Assembly: GCA_023053685.1 (NCBI GenBank)
Contig: JALIGW010000005.1
Location: 53,280,742-53,344,741, forward strand
Origin: Diadophis punctatus similis
Taxonomy: Eukaryota; Chordata; Lepidosauria; Squamata; Dipsadidae
Direction of reading: 5' to 3'
DNA: 64,000 bases
A program made the position numbers and the translations under genes. This document shows positions 34,801 through 46,800 of this stretch, piece by piece (position 1 is the first letter of the stretch; every line of letters starts with the position of its first letter). Under the pieces are notes generated by a model. It saw only the letters and a program-made list of their open reading frames with translations. It ran no database searches and was not told where the DNA came from.

Positions 34801-37800
34801 TTCCCATTCATAAATGAATTTCTCTCCAGGTTTCACATGTGAGCCTGGACTTGGAGTACCTGCAATATGTTCAAAATTGAAATGGTAAGAAATCACCAGT
34901 CCTCCACCAATTTAAATATGACTGGACATTCGGTTGATTTCTTTAATTAATATTATACTTACATAGATACAGTATATTAACATACATGCATTTACCTCCA
35001 GACAGAGTGTGGTAGAAAGAGCCCTCATTGCTTTTGGTATAACTCAGGCCGTGTGGTTGAATGCTGAAGGGGTGGCTTGCATTGTTGAAGAAGACCACTT
35101 GAATATGGTCACCAACTTCTGCTCTGATGACCGGTCCTAGTTATAAGAGAGATAATCAACCTTCATTCTTGTTTGTGACTGGTACTCACTGATCTCTAAA
35201 AGCTAAATAGGGTTGGATCCTGATAATAGTTCAATAGTAAAGCCCTGACTAATCCTCAGGTGGTAGCCAAAACTGAAGTTAAAAAAAAATCTTGAAAAAG
35301 ATAAATGCAAAAAACTTCGAGATTGTTGTCACAAAAATTACATGGCCACATCTGTTGGTTCACCAGAAAATTAGCTGAACCCAAAAGAGACTATGTAGCT
35401 ATCCATCTACCAGTTGAGCTAAGTACCTAGCTAGCTGCTTCGTTGTTTTTTTTAATGTTAACTTTAGGTGAAAATGTTAACCATGTTTCATTTTCCACTT
35501 GTGCTTCAAATGTCCAGCATACTGGCAATCATGCATCTAATATCAGTGCAACATAACTTATACAGATTTTGCTGAGTCTGACATGTTATTGTGGATTTAG
35601 AAGTCTCAGTTCAACCATGATCTGTAGTGATATAATTTGTAACTGTACTAATAGCTCTTACTCTTGTAGCGTTTGTGTAGGCTCTCTTGCATCCTTGATC
35701 GTTTTCAGAAGATTTTAGACACACACACATATTGCCACAATTCACAGTATTGTTACATAGTTCATATAAATTGCAAATTGCAAAAATATGACATAGACTT
35801 ACCCAAGAGTCCAAGATGCTTTTCAGTATGAGACCTGAAAGAGCGTCTAGTAAATTTGTCGCTGGTATACTGAAAAAAACGAGCTTTTTTATAAGTTCCA
35901 CCAATTCTATTTGTGCCTTTTTCAAAAAATGTCTTGGAATCCCTATAACAAAACAAAGCACCTCAACGTTTGCATTCATGTAGCAGAAGAAAGAAATATG
36001 TTAGGAAATTGATAATTTGGACTTCTCCCCTATCCTTTATTAGTGTTTGTTCTCAGAATTTTTAATAGAATGCTAATATTCAAACTAATAAAAAAGTACA
36101 GATACAATAACACAACAGCATTAAAACAGTTAATATAACCATAAAACTGAGATGCATAGCAACAGAAAATACAAAAAAGGCCTGTAAATTATGTCATAAA
36201 TAGATTAATTCAACTTTACCATCTCATTCTTTTTATTTTTCCCTTTCTCAAAAACAAAACCCAAAATTTATCTAAATAATGGTAGCATGTATCACCATCA
36301 GCAAATCTGGTATAGCTTTCTCTTTCCGTGTTGTATATAGCTTTAGCTAAGCCCTGTTTATCAAACATCCACATTCTTGAAATGTTACTGCTAGAGATAC
36401 AGCCAAGAACATATTCTTCCAGAGAAATATTAATAGTCCTATTCATATCAGCCTAAAATGCAATACCAATAGGACAAGACCAAACTATGTGAATTAATGT
36501 TTGAACTCTTAAGTTGGATCTCCAATAGGAAACTGATAGTAACCAATATTTACTGAAGATTTTCTGAGGCATCTAGTCCACGGGTGTCAAACTCGTGGTG
36601 TCACATTGCCGTCACATGACATTTTGTGAAGTTCGAGCTTCGCAGAGCTGGGGTGGGTATGTGACGCATGGAGCCTGCGGGCCGCCAGTTTAAAACCCCT
36701 GATCTACTCTATATGAGACACTGTTGTTATTATTCTTGCATTAAATTCATTTTAAGCTCTGGATATTGTTTTATGCATCCTTTCATTCAGGACATCAAAT
36801 TCATTATTCTAAAAGTCAACTAAATAATTAAAAGTTACTTCATCCATTTCCTTCAATTTTCTATAGAGAAGGACACTGGCTTAAAAGTCACAAGAATTCC
36901 TCCAAAATCTCCTATTGCAACTTAATGTCAGTTGAGATACAACATTCCCTCTGCTATCCCGTATACCAGGAGCTGATAACAGGACTTATGCACTGAAGAA
37001 AAATTGTGTACTAGCTTGGACCTCTTCATATCTACTCCTACAATTGAGTGTTAGTAAATGCCAACAAACGTTTTATATGAAATAGTTTAGCTGCCTGCAA
37101 AAAACCAGTACTTACTCATCTAGATCTAAGGGTTCTCCTGTGAACTTATTTGTGCCAGATGGGCCATAGTTCCATTCCTCTTCTTCTGCTGCAATATAAT
37201 AGAATCTTGTGGTAATAAGGGTAGTGTGGTATTGGTTCTTGACAGATGGAGAAGGATGCTCACAGTTTTTCACCTTAAAAATGGCCTGCATGCCACCTGA
37301 AGAAAAGGAAGACAAAGATCATTGATCATGTAAGCTCTCTATGATCAAGAGGACTATAGACTAAGAAACTTAAACTTCCTCCTGCCCATCAAAAATACAT
37401 GCCAACAAGGAACCCAGAAAACAAACAGATATAAAACAGAAATAATTTTCATTGTGTAACTTCTAGACAATGAAAGCCTTAGGCAGAGTTTCAGGAACAT
37501 CTCAGATAGGAAATAATTCACTAACTGGAGGTTCTTTGATTGAAGGCATCCATAGAAGGATTAAGAAGGGAATATTGCAACACAACTTTACCTCTTATAT
37601 ATTTACATGTGATACATGATACAAGACGAATGGGAGGAATTTACACTGTAGTGACATGACATATATTTCATCATTGTGGCATTACTGTGGTTATGAAATG
37701 ACTTCTGGGATTTTGAATTATTCATTTATACTGAAAAAACAGTACAGATATTATCTCTGTGCCTGTCTGTCTATCTATTATTTATCTATCTGTCTAAGTC

Positions 37801-40800
37801 CCTGGATTCTTCAGATAAGAATAGAAAAAATTAACTTATTTTTTCAAGACATGTAACCCAACTCTTAGTATCCATAGTAAGTCATGAACATCACATAATA
37901 CTTTGCAGGGTTGTTATTTTTTTTTGCAGGATAGATATACTAATATTCTACCTTTCCAATTTGAAAAACCAGGAGATGGGGGGCGGGGGTGAAACACTAT
38001 GGGAATAATCCAGATAAATGTGCTCAGCTCATGAACCAGTCAGATCACAGAATTCTGAAGCTACTTTCAAATTAGCTCAGAGCTGTGTGGAAGTCTTTAT
38101 CAGGAAAACGGGAAACAGCCATTTATTTCATACCTTCTATATGATCATTGACTTGGCAGCTAAGCAACCATTCACCATCATTCTTGGGCACCATAAGAGC
38201 ATCCACAAAGGTAGCTGGGAAAAGACTGATTGTGTTGACACGATGCTTCCTTTCTGTCAATATTTGCCCATGAAAATAAACGGAGTGGATATCAGCTTCA
38301 TTACCAATGCCAAAAAGATACCATTTCACTTTCTCTTCTGCACACATTGTGACATTGGGAAGATACCCATACATATATCCATTGATTGCTTTAAAAGAGA
38401 GAGAGGAAGAGAAATATCACTGATGCTGGCTCTAACAAACCTTTAATATCAATCAAGGTTGGTGAAATTAAACAGAATTTTCTTCCACTGGATAGAAATG
38501 TTGATTAAATTGATTTTATCAATGGTGGTAATGATATGTACATTTTGCATTTATATTTTATAACTTACATGAGTGGCATTTCAACTGTCTCTTATTTATC
38601 AACCAAGCAGAGCTATATCTGCTTAGCTTTAAGAGTTGCCATAAAAGAAATATCTGCAGAAATAAAGAGCTGTTTATATGTTTCAGTGAAGACATTGTGC
38701 AAAAATTTGTGGAACTATTTGTAAAACTATTCACTATTACAAAAATAAAGTTCCATATTCATGAATTGGGTGGTTTTGTGGAAAAACTGCAGAAACCTGG
38801 CTAGGATTACACAAAACCCATTAGGCATTGTGAATATTGATGCAAACAAAGTTCTTAAAATAACAAAACTTATTCTGAAAGATGCTCTTACAGTGCATTT
38901 TGTTGCTTTCTTGGAAGTCCTCATTCTCTTTGTCAACTTTGTCAGGTTCAGAGCAGTATTTCTTAATATTCTCATCTAAGTACCAGCTGAAGTTTTCATC
39001 CATCACAGAGAACAGCAAGACAAACTCACGGTCAACATCTTTATCTTTTCCATTCTGCAGGGTGCCTTAAGGGAAAACAACATTTTTAAGACCATTTCCC
39101 AATGAAAATGATTATTTCAATTGCTTTCTTTAACTTGATGCCATCTGCACATCTGGAAAATAACTCCTAAAATCCCCCAACCGCATCATCACTGCCAGTT
39201 ATACTCCTAATATATCTAGAGGGCATAAGGGAATAGAAAGCTGCAAAATGACGATCATCACACTAGATGAAGTAGGGATATGTAAAAAGACCAATGATTG
39301 TCATTTATAAAACTCCAACTTTTTGAATTCTATTTCTTGGTAATGAGTGAGTACTATATGGACAGTTAACGCAGCCCAAAAAATTCCTGAATTCTTATAC
39401 CTTTAATCATTACAAACAATGACAAATGGGGGGGGGAGTAAGTTATTATTTACAATTTCTGAGTTTCGCAGAAATTCCATTTGAAATTTCAAAGAAATTT
39501 TGAGCAGCACATGTAGTTGAACAGAGAACGCCTTGTCTCTCATTTGCTACAATTACAATATCCAATAGGTCTCTATCACCAGTTAGCCAGAGATAATGTG
39601 AGCTTCTCTTCATTAGCTGTGTTCAAGCAGAGGCTAGCCAGCCCCCTCTCTGGGATATTGGATTTGGATTCTTGCACCAAATAAGAGAATGGATATATCG
39701 TCCCAAACTCCCAACTCTATGTCTCAAAGGAACTTTTTTCAAAAGGCTTCCATCCCCCACCATCACAACTGATGAAGCTTCTTGGATGAGAAGCAAAACT
39801 TCTTCTTCTTCGTCGTCAAAAAAACCAGTCCATTTTGCCTTTTGAAAAAAAGCACCTTCGAGATAACTATGAACTGGATGACTGAGAATCTCCATAGACT
39901 TCCCAACTCTATGATTCAATGACTTTATTGTCACATTTTTACCTTTTCTGCAAGTGATTAAAGCTCCAATAAGTCCAGAGGCGATTTCCTTTGGGGCATC
40001 TATATGAGAATGATAGATCCTTGTTATGCAGTTACTGTCTCCTTCTGCTGGACCATGATCTTCAGTAACATCCCACTTATAAACATACTGTTCTCCTGGC
40101 TGCACAGCATCATCTTTCTTTTGTGAATGGTTGGTATTATCAGGATACAAAGCTCCTAGGAAGTATAAGAAATTGTTCATGTTATATAGTTATTCCTTCT
40201 GATTACATTTTTGCGCTGTTTCTTAATTTGTCCTGTAGTCAGCGGTGGGTTGCTCCCGGTTCGGCCCGGTTTCGTGAACCAGTAGCACCAGCGGTGGGAG
40301 GCTCCGCCCACCCGTCCAGGACGCTTCTGCGTATGCGCACGAACCGGTAGCAAAGGGTTTTAGAACCCACTACTGCCTGTAGTAATTGTGATTTTAAATA
40401 ATATCTGTGACTTCTCAGAAAGAATTCTTACAAATTTGCATGTACATCAAATATATGCACTCATATATCTATATATGAATGTCTATAGGTATACAAAATA
40501 TAAAAAGACTTATTGGAATCAAGTAAAAGTATTTGGTGTGATTTTCCTCTCCTTCAAAGTTGGCCATTGATGGAAATAAAAAAGCAAAAATTATCTATAA
40601 TCAACAAAACATTATTTAAAGTATACTTTCAATGTACAAGATTAACATGGGATCATGGGAATATGCCCATCTCTGACTTATTTATAAATAAACATTAGAA
40701 TGGGTTGACACATTTCTCTCATGGATTATATATGCACATCAGAACATTAATAATATTAAAATACACTAAAGAAAACACTGTTTTGAATTACATTGAAAGC

Positions 40801-43800
40801 TCTACACTTATACAGTTATAAGCAGAGAACTTTGAGATCAAACCCCAGGACTGAACTGGAGTTGACAATCTGTCAGGCCGAAGCCATTTTAGTTGGGGTC
40901 TTTGGCCTGCCACACTTTGTACTATTTTTATATGTATTCTTTACTGTGGGAATTTGGGAGGGGGAATTGCATGAGGGCTGTCTGTATGTAGCCATAACAA
41001 ATTCTTTCTAGATAGTCAAGGTCCTTTGTCTTCGCATTCCTGCACCTGCATGGAAGGAGATGGGTGGATTCTGCCAGGTTGGCAGTTGAAGATTGGTCAA
41101 CGTGATGGACTTGGGGGTGTGGGGACAAAGGCTTGAGCTTTCAACGGTGTGGAGAAACCCCAGGATTTCAGATACGGGTTTCTCCCAGATGTGCCAACAT
41201 GGCTCTGTTAATAAATTGGAACTTTGAGGAATACTTTGCCTCAGGTTCTGATTTAGTTTTGGATGCTATTTGGAACCCTGACACAATCTCAGTCTTATGT
41301 ACTCCACTTTATGCTTTCAGTTGAACATCCAAAGATGTCATATAAATCCAAGTGATGTAAATGTTGAATTGATATGTGGAGCTGTGCAGAATAGTGTGGC
41401 TATAAATTAATGGATTCCTCACAAGATACAACACAATTTTCATGTGTTTTTTTTCCCAAAAGGAATTCTGAATTCACCCAACTGAAGCCTTGTTAAAACA
41501 GTGCATACATCTTTACCTTCGTTTTCTTTTGTGTATCTGACACCATGGGGATGTAGAGTGTAGGCTCTTTTAGCAAAGTTTTTTAAGTGAATGACAAGAG
41601 AGTCCCCAACTTCTGCTTTGATAGTTGGGCCCAGGAAGCCCAGCGATGGTGGTTTTTCTACAACATGACTATACGAGTTATCTGTGTACTGCAAATACAC
41701 AGCTTTTTTATATGTGCTTCCTATACGATCTGGGCCTTGCTGCAGAAAGACACTAGCTTCCCTGAAAAGGAAACATATAGATAATTATATCAATGCAAGA
41801 CTTTCAAAATAATGTATTATTTACAATACCAGGTAGTCCTCAACTTACAACCATTGGTTTAATGGTAGTTCAGAGTTACAATCGTATTGAAAAAAAGAGA
41901 CTTACACTGGTCCTCACACTTATCATCTTTGCACCATCCCCACAGTGATTTGATAAAAATCCAGGCACTTGGCAATCAGCATGTGTTTACAATAGTTGCA
42001 GCATCCCAGAGTCATATGATGGCCATTTGCAATTTTCCCAGTTGTCTTACAACAAGCAAAGTCAATGAGGGAAGCTGGATTTCTTTAACAGCTGCAATGA
42101 TTTCCTTAACAACTGCAATGATTTGCTAAAGATCCATGGCAGAAAAGGTTGTAAAAATCAGGTGCAACTCACTTACTCTTCATGTTTCTTTAAGAAGATG
42201 ACCAGAATTGTACAACTACATTTGCTTCTTTTGACAGATTCATACCTCACAACAGACCCTGTGCTATCTACTTCATGCCAGCATTTGCATGTCTTAAGTG
42301 TCTCCATCCAAAGTATTTAAAGAAGGAAACCTAGTTCTCTTTGTATATCAGAACAAGATTATCTTTATTATATGCATAACCGAGGTGCACCTCGGCTCTA
42401 TGAAGAGCCGAGGTGGCGCAGCTGTTAGAGGCAGGGACTGCAGGCCACTTTAGCTGACACTGATCTGCAGGTCAGCGGTTCAAATCTCACCGGCTCAAGG
42501 TTGACTCAGCCTTCCATCCTTCTGAGGTAGGTAAAATGAGGATCCAGATTGCTGGGAGCAATATAAATATACATTGCTTACTGATGTAAACCGCTTAGAG
42601 TGCTTGCACTGTGAGGCGGTATATAAATCTCACTAAAATAAAATAAAATAAAATAAAATAAAATAAAATAAAATAAAATAAAATAAAATAAAATAAAATA
42701 AAATAAAATAAAATAAAATAAAATAAAATAAAATAATAATAAAATAAAATAAAATAAAATAATAAAATAAAATATAAAATAAAATAAAATAAAATATAAA
42801 ATAAAATAAAATAAAATAAAATAAAATAAAATAAAATAAAATAAATTTACTCTGGGATATCATATCTAGTCTGCAAAAATCTGAGTCACTCTGTTAGCCT
42901 TTTTCACGGCATAGATCTCGCTGTCAGGTGAATAGATGAGCTCTGTTGTTATTGATGTTTTTTGTTGGGTGAATTTTAAAGAAATAATCTTGGGAGCTCA
43001 GAATTTTATGTGGCACTCTATGTTTTAATATTTGTAACTTATGCAGAGATACTTGTGTAAGACAGGCAGCTATATCAAATAAATAAATAAATAAATAGGC
43101 AACAAAAAATAGAGGTGTCTTTGTTTTGTGGCAGTCATGTAGTAGTCATCCAGATTTTTTTCAGTACAAGTATAATAGCGATATACAGCGATTACCTGAG
43201 CTAAAATGATTTTTTTGTTTTGTTTTGTTTTGTTTTGAAGCACAGTTCTCACAGAATTCTTTTTGATAAAGTTTATTAAGAAAGATAGAAGTGCAAGTAT
43301 ATTAGGAAATCAGCTATTTTCACATTCGAATGGATATACTTTAAGGTAAAAATTTTCTGATTCTCTGCTTCATAGTCTTCCTATGATCCTACAAGAGTCC
43401 CTCTGTTCACTGACAAGTCAACATTTAATGAACTGTTTGTCAAAATAAGTGTTTGTTATATTTTAATGTCTTGATAAAGCCCACTGTACAACATGTGCAC
43501 CAAATGTATACCATTTCTGAGGTAAGCTGACACAAATGATGTTGTACGTAGATTGTCTAAAGTGCTTGGGATAAAAATGATTATGTTCCTTTAGGTCAGT
43601 GATGGCAAACATTTTTGGCTCGAGTGCCAAGAGTGTGTGCACGCGCAATAGCGTGCACGCAGGCGCCCACACCCATAATGCAATGCCCTCCCCCCCCATG
43701 CATGAGCACAACCCCCGAGCTGCCTCCCTCCGCACCTGCGCACAGGCCTCACTGAAGCTGTGGAGCTGCCCTACTACTTACCTTCAGATAGTTGCAACCA

Positions 43801-46800
43801 GACCTCGCACACCTCGGCCCATTTCTTCTGTAGCCTGCAAGGCTTTCCTAAAGGCCTCTCTAGCCGATAACAGAGCTCCGGATCGATCTGGAGCTCTGTT
43901 ATCGGCTGAAAATTTGATCTGATTACTTTGTCTTGCCTCTGTCTTATGCTCTATAACCGTGGTGGCGAACCTATGGCACGTGTGCCACAGGTGGCACGTG
44001 GAGCCATAGCAGACGGCACGCGAGCGTTGCCCACCGGCAAACCGGAAGTGCGGAAAAACGCACTTCCGGTTTGCCGGTGAGATGTTTTTTGCACTCCGGA
44101 GGGTTCAGGGAAGCTCCCTGAAGCTCCGGAATGCAAAAAACTACAAAACGGACAAACCGGAAGTGCATTTTTCTGCACTTCCGGTTTGTCCATTTTGTAG
44201 TTTTTTGCATTCCGGGGCTTCAGGGAGCTTCCCTGAACCCTCAGGAGTGCAAAAAACATCTCACCGGCAAACCAGAAGTGCATTTTTCTGCACTTCCGGT
44301 TTGCCCGTTTCGTCGTCCCAGGCTCCAGTAAGGCCTTTGCGCGGGGGTGGGGGGTGTGCGCATGCGCAGGGGGCAGCATGGGGGGTGTTGTGCGCATGCG
44401 TGGGGGGGGAGGGAATGGGTGTGGGCACGCGAGCGCGTGCTAGCACGCGCACCCCCCCTTTTTGGCACGCGAACCTAAAAAGGTTCGCCACCACTGCTCT
44501 ATAACTTCCATTATTTTATTTAGACATTGGTGTGTTTTTTAACTGCATTGCACCATCATTTTAGAAGTTATCTTGCCACTCGAAAAGCACAGCAAGACAG
44601 AGATGGGAGTGCCCAAATTGACAGAACAATGAACATTGTACTATTCTGTCACCTTGATCACTAGATTTACCTTTCGGAGTCATTTTGTTTCCTATAAGGC
44701 CTCCCCAGGCTAACTTCTTAACTCTTATCAGTCACTAACTTTTGTCTCTGTTCAACAATTCCACACATCACAGCATTTACATTTTATTTAATTTCACCGT
44801 TTGATTCCCAGCAATCTTAGGCATGTCTGGCAGATTTGATTTTCTCAGTTAACCAATGAGTTGCTTCGAAGCCTCAACTGATGCAGAGGACTGTACAGTT
44901 TCAAAGGCAAACTAATATTGCCTTGTAAAAACCATTAACAATTGGTTGTTTTTCAGGAAGCTTTGTGAGACACTAATTAAATTAGAGATGTATGTATGGA
45001 CTTTCTAGAACTGTACAGATAATTTCCTGTTGACATGGGCAGTGTCCTTTTCCTTATTCTTCTTTGCAAAGATAATGGCTTTCATTTAAAAATAAACCTA
45101 CATAAATCTTACTACTAAGATTCCTGAGGCCTGAAGCATTTAAATAGAGATTAAACGTGAAATACAGAACATTGTAAGACAAGGCTTTCTTCATGTAATG
45201 TAACCATCTTCAATGGATTTTCAACAAGAAGTAACTTTTGTCAGAGACGGAATATTTCCAGTCACTGTTGCCTTTTTGTTACTTTATATTTTTCAAGCAT
45301 TCTTCATACATGCTCTCTTTTGCTCTTGCTAGAACAGCAGATCTGAGTTATAAAAATCTGGACAACCACTGGATGATAATAAAATGAACTCTGAATTTCC
45401 ATTTCCTCTTTACCTACTTTTTTTTTTACAGAAAACATAAGGCTGATTAATACAATCCCCAAGTTACACAAAGGCTGGATGTCAAGATCAGCTTGACTGA
45501 TTTAGAAATGCTTAAGAGTTATTGTTACCTGTTATTATTGATGCATTCAACTTGAGATGAACCATATTTTAAAAATGCATTAACAAGACATAGATATAAT
45601 GGTTTCCCCTCCATTAAATTGTATTCAATATAACTTCAATAACTTCACTCTAACTTATCAGAAATCTTTTGCTAGTCCTAAAAATTATCCTTGCTCTTTT
45701 CTTATTCTCACAACTAAAAGAAAGTGTTCAGGTATCAGAAAGGTGGAGTCTACAAGGTGGTGACATACCTTTCATTGCTGTTAAGGACATCTACCCTATC
45801 TTCCATTTATGCTGAGACAGAAGAAATATATCCCTGATTTTTTTTTTAAATGTGTGTATTAATAAAGGTAATCACTCCAGGTTTCACATATGAAGGGATC
45901 CCATCTAAAATATAATTAACTGTTTGAAAAAAGCCAGATGCATCATTTTTCTTCATTCAAAACAACACCACTATTCAGTTAAAATATAATGGCAAGATTT
46001 TTTTCAGCACTTCAACTTTCTCTGCAGAAACATTACTGAGTTATTGACTTCAGTGGAGGAAAGACAGTGGAGGAAATAAAACATATATTAATGTAGGAAG
46101 GAGAGGATGTGAATATACATATTCTGTCTCCAGGTCCGTAAAGACCCTGCTTGCAGGCTACCTCTCAGCCTCTTTTGTAAAGAGGAAAGGAACTGTACTA
46201 AGGAAGAAGAAAGCATCAGAGGAAACAAACCCAGTATTATGGCCACACGAGAACACTTGGGGGCCAATCTGCTTCTGTAACACTGCAAATATTTGTCTGA
46301 ATGTTCAGCTTTCTTCTTCAAAAAAAAACTAGCCTAATCTATGCCAGCCTAGTCTACTCCAGCGTTCTTCTGTATCATCTTTAAATAGGATACCAAGCAG
46401 TAGAGCAGTACCAACTTCTCACTAGAATTCGATATTCTACAATTGCTCTGCTTCATTCCAGGCATTTTATAGGAAGTACAGCTATCATAGCTGTTTCCCA
46501 TCCAGGCAGCCGGTTTACCTGCCACTCTCCGTTTAAGAACACTAAAAAATGAAAGGTTGCATAGTTTCACTATAGCTTTTCATTGCTACCACTAGAACCT
46601 CTCTGCTTGAACAACTTTAGAAGTGTTTCTCAACCTTGGGAACTTTTAAGCTGTGGAGACTTCAACTCCCAGAGTTCCTACGTTGACTGGGTAATACTTC
46701 ATAATATTTCCAAGATCCTTGAGAATCAAGGATCAGCAGTGGCAACACCATGAGATCTAGAGCAGAAAAAGCACTTTCAGAACTTAATTTAATGAACTTA

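Noticed and set aside
38018..38446. 142-codon plus-strand open frame
   Set aside because: It lies antisense over CP exon 5, which has perfect splice sites and copper ligands on the minus strand.
39623..40180. 185-codon minus-strand open frame
   Set aside because: Only 39943-40155 is CP exon 3; the rest is read-through past a good donor into an intronic repeat.
42380..42845. tRNA-like SINE heads as functional tRNA genes
   Set aside because: No full cloverleaf can be drawn, and the sequence continues into a SINE body and tail.
42633..42863. Phe/Ile/Leu/Tyr-rich minus-strand frame
   Set aside because: Produced by the (AAAAT)n tail of a SINE.
44032..44310. Palindrome cluster as a CRISPR array
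   Set aside because: The repeats are nested inverted arms, not direct repeats with unique spacers, in a eukaryotic intron with hAT target duplications.
43951..44504. Frames of 66-148 codons with repeated Lys-Pro-Glu-Val segments
   Set aside because: They come from the palindromic modules of the hAT MITE at 43957-44496.
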